Source of the DNA: Congregibacter variabilis
GTDB lineage: Bacteria > Pseudomonadota > Gammaproteobacteria > Pseudomonadales > Halieaceae
Direction: 5' to 3'
Length of the DNA stretch: 64,000 nt
Assembly: GCF_045689235.1 (NCBI RefSeq)
Contig: NZ_CP136864.1
Coordinates: forward strand, 3,534,001 to 3,598,000
In this document: piece by piece, positions 1-7,572 of the stretch
Layout: each line of letters begins with the position of its first letter
Position numbering within the stretch: the stretch's first letter is position 1
Translations under genes and position numbers: made by a program
The notes under the pieces: generated by a model
What the model was told of the DNA's origin: nothing
The model's input: the letters and a program-made list of their open reading frames with translations, nothing else
Databases searched by the model: none

Positions 1-102
1 ACTCAGGCCCGACTTGTAAAGCTGTGTGGCAGATCTTCCAATTGTTAAGGTTTTATCCATGCTTAAGGACTTGGTTAACTTACGATAGGCCCTGCGATCT
101 TG

Positions 103-131
103 TTGACTCGCTACCTCGCCGTCTATAGAAT
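103..131 (+). promoter_or_regulatory. sigma70 promoter of the str operon
   Basis: TTGACT at 103-108 and TAGAAT at 126-131 are separated by exactly 17 nt and followed by a G+C-rich discriminator (GCCGCC). This is the only convincing promoter in the 268 nt before rpsL. The predicted start near 138 gives a leader of about 130 nt. A hairpin (133-140 pairing with 148-156, one bulge) lies directly at the predicted transcript start. Upstream, positions 1-100 show no coding sequence. Confidence 0.75.
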
Positions 132-268
132 GCCGCCTCCTTTTTATGGAGGGCGGTTCGTCTTTGCCCGTTCATCTTCAGCGAGCGTCTACGTATTTTG
201 CTTGCTCAGTGCGCGGTTTAGATAAGAGACAAACCCCTTCCTTTTAGTGAGACTGGAGTTCGGTATTA

Positions 269-640
269 ATGGCAACAATTAACCAGCTGGTGCGTAAGCC
301 GCGCAAGCGCAAGATTGAAAAGAGTGATGTCCCGGCTCTTCAGGGCTGCCCCCAGCGACGCGGTGTGTGCACCCGTGTTTACACAACAACACCCAAGAAG
401 CCGAACTCTGCGCTGCGTAAGGTTTGTCGTGTTCGTCTGACGAATGGCTTTGAAGTGTCTTCGTACATCGGCGGTGAAGGCCACAACCTGCAGGAGCACA
501 GCGTGGTCCTGATTCGTGGCGGTCGTGTTAAAGACCTCCCGGGTGTGCGTTATCACACCGTTCGTGGAAGCCTGGATACATCTGGCGTTGCCGATCGTAA
601 GAACGGCCGCTCTAAGTACGGTGCCAAGCGACCTAAGTAA
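269..640 (+). CDS. rpsL: 30S ribosomal protein S12
   Basis: S12 sits in the 30S decoding centre and helps set translational accuracy. The 123-residue product has full family length. The TTTPKKPNSALRK segment carries the lysine (K43 region) whose substitution causes streptomycin resistance, and the sequence is wild type there. The second resistance site, in the GRVKDLPGVRYH segment (K88 region), is also wild type. GGAG at 255-258 lies 10 nt before the ATG. It is the first gene of the str operon, 213 nt ahead of rpsG. Its stop codon lies inside an 11-bp tandem repeat (630-673). Confidence 0.98.
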   Translation: MATINQLVRKPRKRKIEKSDVPALQGCPQRRGVCTRVYTTTPKKPNSALRKVCRVRLTNGFEVSSYIGGEGHNLQEHSVVLIRGGRVKDLPGVRYHTVRGSLDTSGVADRKNGRSKYGAKRPK

Positions 641-673
641 GACCTAAGTAAGACCTAAGTAAGACCTAGGTAA
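630..673 (+). repeat. 11-bp tandem repeat across the rpsL stop codon
   Basis: Four head-to-tail copies of GACCTAAGTAA (630-640, 641-651, 652-662, 663-673; the last has one A-to-G change). The first copy encodes the last Pro-Lys and the TAA stop of S12. The others follow in the leader of rpsG. Because the unit is 11 bp, the extra TAA triplets fall in different frames. Confidence 0.9.
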
Positions 674-853
674 GAATATCCACCGCTGCCAGGCCCAGGT
701 CAGGCTTGCGGGTATAGGCTACTCCTGAAGTAGCAACCCGGAGAATGATAAGCATTCTTCGGTTACAACGTAGTAAGGCCGGATCTCTGCCGCCCCCCGC
801 CTAATAGGTGGCAGGACGGTGTCCGGATCACCTGAAGAAAATAGGAATACACC
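641..853 (+). promoter_or_regulatory. rpsL-rpsG intercistronic leader (possible S7 control region)
   Basis: This 213-nt spacer is the longest inside the str operon. It holds the tandem repeat, a short hairpin around 719-735 (CTACT..AGTAG) and a C-rich/G-rich stretch near 790-815, then AGGA 7 nt before the rpsG ATG. In enterobacteria S7 represses translation by binding the rpsL-rpsG spacer. A similar role here is inference from position only; no specific S7 motif was recognised. Confidence 0.3.
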
Positions 854-1324
854 ATGCCAAGAAGAAGAGTGGTAGCCAAGCGTGAAGTGCTGCCTGATCC
901 CAAGTTCAAAAATGCGACTCTCGCAAAGTTCATGAACCATGTAATGGTCAGCGGCAAGAAGTCAGTTGCCGAAGGCATCGTTTACGGTGCTCTGGATCTC
1001 GTTCAAGAGCGCGCAGGCAAAGACCCTATCGAAGTGTTTGATGAGGCGCTGGAAAATATCGCTCCAATGGTTGAGGTTAAGTCTCGACGTGTTGGTGGTG
1101 CGACGTACCAGGTGCCTGTGGAAGTTCGTCCTTCCCGTCGTATCGCGCTGTCTATGCGCTGGCTCGTAGAGTACGCCCGTAACCGCGGCGAAAAATCCAT
1201 GCGTCAGCGTTTGGCGGGTGAGATTCTTGATGCATCCCAGGGCAAAGGTAATGCCGTGAAGAAGCGTGAAGATGTTCACCGCATGGCAGAAGCCAACAAG
1301 GCGTTCTCTCACTTCCGATTCTAG
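854..1324 (+). CDS. rpsG: 30S ribosomal protein S7
   Basis: S7 is a primary 16S rRNA binder that nucleates assembly of the 30S head and contacts the E-site tRNA. The 156-residue protein starts MPRRRVVAKR and carries the family's VGGATYQVPVEV and R-rich WLVEYAR segments, at normal length for gammaproteobacteria. TAGGA at 842-846 lies 7 nt before the ATG. It lies between rpsL and fusA (33-nt gap) and would be co-transcribed from the promoter near 103. Confidence 0.98.
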   Translation: MPRRRVVAKREVLPDPKFKNATLAKFMNHVMVSGKKSVAEGIVYGALDLVQERAGKDPIEVFDEALENIAPMVEVKSRRVGGATYQVPVEVRPSRRIALSMRWLVEYARNRGEKSMRQRLAGEILDASQGKGNAVKKREDVHRMAEANKAFSHFRF

Positions 1325-1357
1325 GTTTTCTAACCTTTCGATTACCGGGGCAGTAAC

Positions 1358-3457
1358 GTGGCTCGTAAGACTCCAATCGGTCGTTACCGAAACATCGGTA
1401 TCGTTGCGCACGTGGACGCGGGTAAAACTACGACCACGGAGCGTGTTCTGTTCTACACCGGTCTGTCCCACAAGATCGGTGAAGTCCATGATGGCGCCGC
1501 CACCATGGACTGGATGGAACAAGAGCAGGAGCGAGGCATAACTATCACTTCGGCTGCTACTACCTGCTTCTGGCAGGGTATGGATAAGCAGTTCGATCAG
1601 CACCGTATCAACATCATTGATACCCCCGGCCACGTTGATTTCACTATCGAAGTTGAGCGCTCTTTACGAGTGCTTGATGGTGCTGTGGTTGTACTGTGCG
1701 GATCGTCGGGTGTTCAGCCTCAAACAGAAACAGTCTGGCGTCAGGCCAATAAGTACCACGTACCACGCATGGTGTTCGTCAACAAAATGGACCGTGCTGG
1801 CGCAGACTTTCATAGTGTTATCGAGCAGTTGAAGGAGCGGCTTGGGGCGAACCCAGTGCCGCTGCAGATGACAATTGGTGCCGAAGAAAAGTTCAAGGGC
1901 GTTGTCGATCTGGTCAAGAACAAGGCGATCTACTGGAACGAAGACGACATGGGCATGACCTTTGAATATGCCGATGTGCCTGAAGAGATTAGGGCAGAAG
2001 TCGCTGAGATGCGCGAGTTTCTCGTAGAGGCCGCAGCTGAAGCCAACGACGAACTTATGGACAAGTATCTCGAAGGTGGTGAGCTGACCGAAGAAGAGAT
2101 CAAGGCGGGTATTCGTGCGCGGACTCTTGCCAGCGAGATTGTTCCCGTTTTGGGCGGGTCCGCCTTTAAGAATAAAGGCGTGCAAGCGGTTCTTGATGCG
2201 GTAATCGAGTACATGCCCGCGCCCACAGAGGTGAAGGCGATCGAAGGAACGCTGGAAGACGGTGAAACCGTCGAAGAGCGTGAAGCCGATGATTCGGCGC
2301 CATTCGCCGCATTGGCTTTCAAAATAGCTACGGACCCTTTTGTGGGAACGCTGACCTTCTTCCGCGTGTACTCCGGCAAACTCGAGAGCGGCACGGCGGT
2401 ATTTAATTCCGTAAAAGGTAAGAAAGAGCGTGTCGGTCGCATGGTGCAGATGCACTCTAATTCTCGCGAAGAAATTAAAGAAGTTCTTGCTGGTGACATT
2501 GCCGCGGCGGTGGGCCTCAAGGACGTCACGACCGGGGATACCTTGTGCTCTCAGGATAGGCCGATCATTCTTGAACGTATGGAGTTTCCTGAGCCGGTGA
2601 TCTCGGTCGCGGTGGAGCCGAGGTCTACTGCTGACCAAGAGAAGATGGGTGTGGCGCTAGGTAAACTCTCTCAGGAAGACCCGTCGTTTCGGGTGAAGAC
2701 TGACGAGGAAACGGGCCAGACTATCATTTCGGGCATGGGTGAGTTGCACCTCGATATTATCGTCGATCGCATGCGCCGGGAGTTCAGTGTTGAAGCCAAC
2801 ATTGGTAAGCCTCAGGTTGCCTATCGCGAAGCAATACGAAACACCTCAGAAATCGAAGGTAAGTTTGTGCGTCAGTCCGGGGGCCGGGGTCAATATGGCC
2901 ATGTCTGGGTGCGTTTTGAGCCTGCGGAAGATGCCAATGCCGAAGGTCTGGAGTTTGTCAACGAGATCGTAGGCGGATCAGTGCCCCGGGAGTACATACC
3001 CGCGGTACAAAAAGGCATCGAAGATCAAATGCAAAATGGTGTGCTTGCGGGATATCCATTATTGGGCCTGAAAGCGACGCTTTACGATGGCTCTTTTCAT
3101 GATGTGGATTCAAATGAGATGGCCTTTAAGATTGCTGCTTCGATGGCAACCAAGAAGCTGGCGCAGGAAGGCGGTGCAGTGTTGCTTGAGCCCATCATGA
3201 AGGTAGAGGTCGTTACCCCGGAAGAGAACATGGGGGATGTCGTGGGTGATCTTAATCGGCGTCGAGGCATGATCGTTGGCATGGACGAGAACCCCTCAGG
3301 CAAAGTGATTAATGCGGATGTGCCCTTGGCCGAGATGTTTGGATATGCCACGGACCTTCGCAGCGCGACTCAGGGCCGGGCAACCTACACCATGGAATTT
3401 TTACAGTACGCTGAAGCGCCGAATAACGTCGCCCAAGCGATTATTTCAAGAAACTAG
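1358..3457 (+). CDS. fusA: translation elongation factor G
   Basis: EF-G is the GTPase that drives translocation on the ribosome and, with RRF, recycling. The 699-residue protein has the G1 loop AHVDAGKT at residues 17-24, DTPGH at 88-92, and NKMD at 142-145. The elongation-factor domain order continues through the beta-barrel, a GQYGHVWV-containing domain IV and domain V. The start is GTG, 33 nt after rpsG, and gives the canonical N-terminus MARKTPIGRYRNIGI. Third gene of the str operon. Confidence 0.98.
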   Translation: MARKTPIGRYRNIGIVAHVDAGKTTTTERVLFYTGLSHKIGEVHDGAATMDWMEQEQERGITITSAATTCFWQGMDKQFDQHRINIIDTPGHVDFTIEVERSLRVLDGAVVVLCGSSGVQPQTETVWRQANKYHVPRMVFVNKMDRAGADFHSVIEQLKERLGANPVPLQMTIGAEEKFKGVVDLVKNKAIYWNEDDMGMTFEYADVPEEIRAEVAEMREFLVEAAAEANDELMDKYLEGGELTEEEIKAGIRARTLASEIVPVLGGSAFKNKGVQAVLDAVIEYMPAPTEVKAIEGTLEDGETVEEREADDSAPFAALAFKIATDPFVGTLTFFRVYSGKLESGTAVFNSVKGKKERVGRMVQMHSNSREEIKEVLAGDIAAAVGLKDVTTGDTLCSQDRPIILERMEFPEPVISVAVEPRSTADQEKMGVALGKLSQEDPSFRVKTDEETGQTIISGMGELHLDIIVDRMRREFSVEANIGKPQVAYREAIRNTSEIEGKFVRQSGGRGQYGHVWVRFEPAEDANAEGLEFVNEIVGGSVPREYIPAVQKGIEDQMQNGVLAGYPLLGLKATLYDGSFHDVDSNEMAFKIAASMATKKLAQEGGAVLLEPIMKVEVVTPEENMGDVVGDLNRRRGMIVGMDENPSGKVINADVPLAEMFGYATDLRSATQGRATYTMEFLQYAEAPNNVAQAIISRN

Positions 3458-3494
3458 ACCGACTAACCAAAACTTACTGGAGAGGTGATTTAAA

Positions 3495-4718
3495 GTGGCA
3501 AAAGCAGCATTTGAGCGCGATAAGCCCCACGTCAATGTGGGTACGATTGGACACGTTGACCATGGTAAGACGACGCTGACGGCGGCGCTTACGCGGGTAT
3601 GCTCTGAGGTATGGGGCGGCGAGTTGGTAGCGTTTGACGGTATTGATAACGCACCGGAAGAGAAAGAGCGCGGCATTACGATTGCGACTTCGCACGTTGA
3701 ATACGAGTCAGACGTGCGTCACTACGCTCACGTTGACTGCCCGGGACACGCGGATTATGTGAAGAACATGATCACCGGTGCTGCGCAGATGGACGGTGCG
3801 ATTCTGGTATGTGGTGCGACTGATGGCCCTATGCCCCAGACACGAGAGCACATTCTGCTGTCACGTCAGGTTGGCGTACCGTACATCGTAGTATTCCTGA
3901 ACAAGGCAGACCTGCTGGCGGAAGATTGCGGCGGTGCGGATTCAGAAGAATACGAAGAGATGAAAGAGCTGGTTGAGATGGAGCTTCGTGAGCTTCTGGA
4001 CCAGTACGAGTTCCCGGGTGACGACACTCCGATCATCTGTGGTTCGGCGCTGATGGCGTTGAACGGCGAAGACGAGAACGGTCTGGGTACAACAGCGGTC
4101 AAGACTCTGGTTGAGACTCTGGATTCTTACATCCCAGAGCCTGAGCGTGCGATTGATCAGCCGTTCCTGATGCCGGTAGAGGACGTATTCTCTATCTCAG
4201 GTCGTGGCACGGTTGTTACCGGTCGTGTTGAGCGTGGCATTGTGAAGGTTGGCGACGAGATTGAGATTGTCGGCATCAAGGACACAGCGAAGACGACATG
4301 TACGGGCGTTGAGATGTTCCGCAAGCTGCTTGACGAAGGTCGTGCAGGTGAGAACGTTGGTGTACTTCTGCGTGGTACGAAGCGTGAAGAAGTTGAGCGT
4401 GGTCAGGTTCTGTCCAAGCCAGGCAGTGTTAACCCTCACACGAAGTTTGAGTCTGAGGTTTATGTATTGTCCAAGGACGAGGGTGGTCGTCACACGCCAT
4501 TCTTCAAGGGCTATCGTCCGCAGTTTTACTTCCGTACGACTGACGTGACTGGCGCTTGTGAGCTTCCAGAAGGCGTTGAGATGGTAATGCCGGGTGACAA
4601 CGTTCAGATGGTTGTGACTTTGATTGCACCGATTGCGATGGAAGAAGGTCTGCGTTTTGCTATCCGTGAGGGTGGCCGAACTGTAGGTGCTGGCGTCGTC
4701 GCTAAAATCATCGAGTAA
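3495..4718 (+). CDS. tuf: translation elongation factor Tu
   Basis: EF-Tu delivers aminoacyl-tRNA to the ribosomal A site. The 407-residue protein shows GHVDHGKT (19-26), DCPGHAD (81-87, with catalytic His85) and NKAD (136-139). The start is GTG behind a GGAGAGGTG Shine-Dalgarno; the N-terminus MAKAAFERDKPHVNVGTIGH fits the family. It is the last gene of the str operon, 37 nt after fusA, and is followed by palindromic repeats and a terminator. No second tuf is present in this window. Confidence 0.98.
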   Translation: MAKAAFERDKPHVNVGTIGHVDHGKTTLTAALTRVCSEVWGGELVAFDGIDNAPEEKERGITIATSHVEYESDVRHYAHVDCPGHADYVKNMITGAAQMDGAILVCGATDGPMPQTREHILLSRQVGVPYIVVFLNKADLLAEDCGGADSEEYEEMKELVEMELRELLDQYEFPGDDTPIICGSALMALNGEDENGLGTTAVKTLVETLDSYIPEPERAIDQPFLMPVEDVFSISGRGTVVTGRVERGIVKVGDEIEIVGIKDTAKTTCTGVEMFRKLLDEGRAGENVGVLLRGTKREEVERGQVLSKPGSVNPHTKFESEVYVLSKDEGGRHTPFFKGYRPQFYFRTTDVTGACELPEGVEMVMPGDNVQMVVTLIAPIAMEEGLRFAIREGGRTVGAGVVAKIIE

Positions 4719-4739
4719 GACTCGCTGAGGCCGTAAGTT

Positions 4740-4824
4740 GTGGTAAGCACCGTCGTATCCGTTTTTTCGCGTCGCGCTTTTGCGCTCCTGACTGCTACAA
4801 AACGGACACGGCGGCACTCACCGC
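4740..4824. repeat. palindromic element, family B, copy 1
   Basis: Long imperfect palindrome after tuf. The left arm (about 4740-4765) and right arm (4799-4824) pair over some 26 positions, and almost all mismatches are transitions that could still form G-U pairs. The central part, read on the minus strand, contains AGCAGTCAGGAGCGC, a 4-nt loop and GCGCGACGCGA. The same core, opposite orientation on the plus strand, recurs at 20844-20943. Confidence 0.75.
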
Positions 4825-4834
4825 GCAGGCCCCA

Positions 4835-4907
4835 GCGAATTTCGGCGGCGTTGCGAAGCGAGCGTAAAAGCGCAAGCAGCGAGTGTAGTAATGCCGACGC
4901 AATTCGC
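4835..4907. repeat. palindromic element, family A, copy 1
   Basis: A 73-bp element with inverted-repeat arms 4835-4852 and 4890-4907 (15 of 18 positions complementary). It encloses a core GCGAAGCG...AGCGCAAGCAGCGAG. The core is the reverse complement of the core in the two copies at 20640-20713 and 20758-20831, while the arms have a different sequence. It abuts the family B copy and precedes the tuf terminator. Confidence 0.75.
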
Positions 4908-4924
4908 GGAAAGTGATATGGAAG

Positions 4925-4951
4925 AGCCCAGCTGATCAGCTGGGCTTTTTT
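4925..4951 (+). terminator. rho-independent terminator of the str operon
   Basis: A perfect 22-nt palindrome (AGCCCAGCTGA/TCAGCTGGGCT, 4925-4946) runs straight into six or more T residues (4946-4951). The sequence GGCTTTTTTGTGCCTGAC (4943-4960) is repeated exactly at the terminator after rplQ (20592-20609). Confidence 0.9.
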
Positions 4952-4989
4952 GTGCCTGACATTTAGGATTGAGGCGAGCGTTCACGGAA

Positions 4990-5373
4990 TCACTCGTTGA
5001 TCTCGTCAATCTGCTCGTTCAGCGTCCAGTAGTCATACAGAATACCCAGTCCAAATAAGCCCACTGTTAGTAAGTACACCAGACCCGTGAATAGCTTTCC
5101 CATGTAAAAGCGATGGACGCCAAAGGCACCCAGGAACGTCAGTAGAATCCAGGCGATGTTGTAGTCCACGTCACCCTCAAAGTACCGTCGATCGGCATCG
5201 TCGTTCATCGCTGGTATCAAAAATAAGTCGATAATCCAGCCAATAAAGAACAGACCAAGGGTGAAAAACCAGATTGTGCCGGTGATCGGGCGCCCGTAAT
5301 AGAAGCGGTGAGCGCCCATGAACCCGAAGATCCACAGCAAGTACCCCATGACTACCGAATGCGAACGTTCCAT
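4990..5373 (-). CDS. twin TM2-domain membrane protein
   Basis: A 127-residue inner-membrane protein with two TM2 domains in tandem. Each contains the GxHRFYxG turn (GAHRFYYG near residue 20, GVHRFYMG near 85) between hydrophobic segments, so about four membrane spans. TM2 proteins are widespread and most bacterial members have no assigned function. GAGAGGA lies 6 nt before the ATG. It is the only minus-strand gene between the str and S10 operons and is convergent with tuf. No partner gene identifies its role. Confidence 0.85.
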   Translation of the reverse strand: MERSHSVVMGYLLWIFGFMGAHRFYYGRPITGTIWFFTLGLFFIGWIIDLFLIPAMNDDADRRYFEGDVDYNIAWILLTFLGAFGVHRFYMGKLFTGLVYLLTVGLFGLGILYDYWTLNEQIDEINE

Positions 5374-5438
5374 AGAAAATCCTCTCTCGCAGGCCTGGTG
5401 GCTCTGGGCCGCGAATCAGTTAGTAATCCGGTATTTAT

Positions 5439-5454
5439 CATGACACAGGTCATG
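5439..5454. promoter_or_regulatory. 16-bp inverted repeat between TM2 and YdcH-like genes
   Basis: CATGAC-ACAG-GTCATG is a perfect 6-bp inverted repeat with a 4-nt spacer, in the 183-nt divergent region between the TM2 gene and the YdcH-like gene. It could be an operator or part of a leader hairpin. No matching regulator was identified. Confidence 0.35.
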
Positions 5455-5556
5455 GTCGCGGGCGAAAGGTCAGCGTTAAGCTGACAGTGTGTTGCGATGA
5501 GTCGGTGGATTCATGGCGACGACTTTTTTAAAACCCGTTTTTTTAAGGAATTTCCT

Positions 5557-5802
5557 ATGGCCGTGCCTCACCATGATCTTGTTCACGAGTTTCCCGAGCT
5601 CAAAGATCGCATACACGAACTGAAAACGAGCAATCTGCACTTTCGAAAGCTTTTTGACCGTTATCATGATTTGACCCGCGAAGTTGAAAATATGGAGAAC
5701 GAAGTCACACCCGTTGCTACGCAAACAGAGGAGGATGCCAAGCTAAAGCGTCTGCACCTCAAAGATGAGCTATACAGCATGCTGACTAAAGACTCCCACT
5801 GA
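5557..5802 (+). CDS. YdcH-like small protein (DUF465)
   Basis: An 81-residue predicted alpha-helical protein of the DUF465/YdcH type: HHDLVHEFPELKDRI, then a charged helix and a C-terminal LKRLHLKDELY segment. The family is common in proteobacteria and has no firm function. The start chosen is the ATG at 5557, which has AAGGA 7 nt upstream; an earlier in-frame start at 5497 would add 20 residues not typical of the family. Its TGA overlaps the next ATG by one base, so the two genes are likely translationally coupled. Confidence 0.8.
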   Translation: MAVPHHDLVHEFPELKDRIHELKTSNLHFRKLFDRYHDLTREVENMENEVTPVATQTEEDAKLKRLHLKDELYSMLTKDSH

Positions 5803-6122
5803 TGCCTATGGATATTACAGAAAGTCAGCGGGTACTCGAGCAGCGTTTGTTAGAGCTGGAAGGGCGCCTGGCGAAACTCAAGCGCGATGCTGCCCAGGAG
5901 CACTCTTCGGATTCCGCAGAGCAGGCGCAGGAGAGGGAGAATGATGAGGTGGTCGACGCCATTGGCGTGGAGACTCGTGATTCACTTGCTGCGGTTAAGG
6001 CTGCCCTGCAAAGGATCGAAGAGGGCAATTATGGCAAATGCATGCAATGCGGCGGCGACATAGCCGCTGATCGGCTGAAGGTAATGCCTGAGGCCACGCA
6101 CTGTATGGGCTGCGCGGCTTAG
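5802..6122 (+). CDS. DksA/TraR-family zinc-finger protein
   Basis: A 106-residue protein with an N-terminal coiled coil (about residues 5-75) and a C-terminal four-cysteine zinc finger (C80-x2-C83...C101-x2-C104), the architecture of DksA/TraR/YbiI-type regulators that enter the RNA polymerase secondary channel. It is shorter than true DksA (about 150 residues), so it is a paralogue rather than the housekeeping DksA. Its position beside ribosomal operons, classic ppGpp/DksA targets, is suggestive but does not show function. Coupled to the YdcH-like gene. Confidence 0.85.
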   Translation: MPMDITESQRVLEQRLLELEGRLAKLKRDAAQEHSSDSAEQAQERENDEVVDAIGVETRDSLAAVKAALQRIEEGNYGKCMQCGGDIAADRLKVMPEATHCMGCAA

Positions 6123-6377
6123 TCCACGCTCTAAGTAATGAGTCCGACCCCCGTCTACTCTGCGCCGGATCCTCGCTCCGGCGTCGTTTGCCAGTGCCCC
6201 GGATGATTCCCAGGGACAACACATCTTGCATCAGGCGAGGCACTTTTGCGATATTTGTTATGATGTTCGCAGTTCTGGCTTTGTGTCCTGGCGACAAGTA
6301 AAAGCCGGCAAGTTGTTGATTTGAAACAGTCTAGAAAGCCCGCTCCTGCCTGCAGTTGATATTTCGCACATTATCCC

Positions 6378-6406
6378 TTGACAGTAGGGGTGCTCATACC
6401 TAGAAT
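6378..6406 (+). promoter_or_regulatory. sigma70 promoter of the S10 operon
   Basis: TTGACA at 6378-6383 (perfect -35) and TAGAAT at 6401-6406 with a 17-nt spacer, followed by TCGCGC. The predicted start near 6413 gives a leader of about 60 nt before rpsJ. The -10 hexamer is identical to those before rpsL and rpsM. Confidence 0.85.
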
Positions 6407-6422
6407 TCGCGCTCCATTTGTC

Positions 6423-6452
6423 GGGGTCCCCAGCGCGGGGCTCTGGTTTTTT
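6423..6452 (+). terminator. possible leader attenuator of the S10 operon
   Basis: GGGG-T-CCCC (6423-6431) can pair with GGGGCTCT (6437-6444) as an 8-bp bulged stem, followed by GG and six T residues (6447-6452), within 40 nt of the predicted start and before the rpsJ Shine-Dalgarno. In E. coli L4 controls the S10 operon by attenuation and translational repression in its leader. That parallel is inference. Confidence 0.4.
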
Positions 6453-6474
6453 GAAAAGATTGGAGACTGATCGC

Positions 6475-6786
6475 GTGCAGAATCAACGCATACGTATTCG
6501 CTTGAAAGCGTTCGACCATCGCCTGATAGACACATCTACTCAGGAGATCGTCGAAACAGCACGGCGAACCGGCGCACAGGTAAGAGGGCCGATCCCTCTG
6601 CCAACGCGCAAAGAACGTTACACCGTGCTGGTTTCACCGCACGTAAACAAGGACGCACGTGATCAGTACGAGATTCGTACCCACAAGCGCCTTCTCGACA
6701 TTATTGAGCCGACGGAAAAGACCGTTGACGCTTTGATGAAGCTCGACCTAGCGGCGGGCGTGGAAGTACAAATCAGTCTTGGTTAA
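6475..6786 (+). CDS. rpsJ: 30S ribosomal protein S10
   Basis: S10 is a late-assembling head protein of the 30S subunit and also the NusB partner (NusE) in antitermination. The 103-residue product from GTG 6475 begins MQNQRIRIRLKAFDHRLID, the family N-terminus. GGAG at 6462-6465 lies 9 nt upstream. An in-frame upstream start near 6418 would add 19 unconserved residues and lies inside the leader hairpin, so it is rejected. First gene of the S10-spc cluster, with a 133-nt gap before rplC. Confidence 0.97.
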   Translation: MQNQRIRIRLKAFDHRLIDTSTQEIVETARRTGAQVRGPIPLPTRKERYTVLVSPHVNKDARDQYEIRTHKRLLDIIEPTEKTVDALMKLDLAAGVEVQISLG

Positions 6787-6847
6787 CGACAATTCGTAGC
6801 AAGACCTGCCCCGGCGAGCAGTAACCAGTTCGCGCGGGGTGTGTAAC

Positions 6848-6876
6848 GCCCAAGCCTTCACGGTGAAGACTTGGGC
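6848..6876 (+). other. strong intercistronic hairpin, rpsJ-rplC
   Basis: GCCCAAGCCTTCAC and GTGAAGACTTGGGC form a 29-nt near-perfect inverted repeat (one C-A mismatch) with a tiny loop, 44 nt before the rplC ATG. No T tract follows, so it is not a simple terminator. It could be a ribosomal-protein binding site or an RNA-processing/stability structure. Confidence 0.6.
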
Positions 6877-6919
6877 GGCCATAGAGGGTGAGAGCCCCGT
6901 ACACTGTGAGGTTGGCAAA

Positions 6920-7555
6920 ATGACTATTGGCTTAGTCGGCCGGAAGTCCGGCATGACGCGCGTCTTTACTGAAGACGGTGCATCTATTCCAGTAACCGTA
7001 GTGGAGGTTTCTCCAAACCGCGTTACTCAAATCAAAGAAAACGATAGCCACGGCTATCGTTCGATTCAAGTAACCGCAGGCAGCCGTAAGGCAGCCAAAG
7101 TGAGTAAGTCCGAGGCGGGTCTCTTCGCCAAGGCTGGCGTTGAAGCTGGCCGTGGTCTGTGGGAGTTCCGTTTATCTGCCGACGAAGAGTCTTTCGAGGT
7201 GGGTGCTGAGTTGACCGTCGAGCGTTTCGAGGAAGGTCAAAAAGTCGATGTAGCGGGCAAGTCCAAGGGTAAGGGTTTCCAGGGCGTTATTAAGCGTTGG
7301 AACTTCAGCATGCAGGACGCTACTCACGGTAACTCACTGTCGCACCGTGCGCCGGGATCAATCGGCCAGTGCCAGACTCCGGGTCGCGTCTTCAAGGGTA
7401 AGAAGATGTCGGGCCAGATGGGTAACGCGAACGTAACTGTGCAGGGTCTTGAGATCGTGCGTGTGGATGCAGAACGCAATCTGCTGCTGATCAAAGGTGC
7501 TGTACCTGGTGCACCCGGTGGGGACGTCTTCGTGCGTCCGGCCGTCAAAGGCTGA
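6920..7555 (+). CDS. rplC: 50S ribosomal protein L3
   Basis: L3 is one of the two proteins that start 50S assembly and reaches towards the peptidyl-transferase centre. From ATG 6920 the protein has 211 residues and begins MTIGLVGRKSGMTRVF. It contains the KGKGFQGVIKRW and QDATHGNSLSHR segments, including the glutamine methylated by PrmB in relatives. GAGG at 6908-6911 supports this start; an upstream in-frame extension to 6839 crosses the hairpin and is unconserved. Confidence 0.97.
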   Translation: MTIGLVGRKSGMTRVFTEDGASIPVTVVEVSPNRVTQIKENDSHGYRSIQVTAGSRKAAKVSKSEAGLFAKAGVEAGRGLWEFRLSADEESFEVGAELTVERFEEGQKVDVAGKSKGKGFQGVIKRWNFSMQDATHGNSLSHRAPGSIGQCQTPGRVFKGKKMSGQMGNANVTVQGLEIVRVDAERNLLLIKGAVPGAPGGDVFVRPAVKG

Positions 7556-7572
7556 GCGCGGGAGGAATATAA

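Larger units (their letters stand above)
6123..6474 (+). other. 352-nt region upstream of rpsJ
   Basis: A noncoding region with a perfect 7-bp hairpin (6163-6169 with 6177-6183) that may end the DksA-like transcript although its T tract is poor, then the S10 promoter (6378-6406) and a leader hairpin (6423-6452). No convincing gene was seen on either strand. Confidence 0.6.

Noticed and set aside
962..1633. 223-residue antisense open frame over rpsG and fusA
   Set aside because: Shadow of rpsG/fusA codon usage, without independent evidence.
1664..2638. 324-residue antisense open frame inside fusA
   Set aside because: It lies wholly within the conserved fusA gene, has no ribosome-binding site and no recognisable domains; it reflects codon bias.
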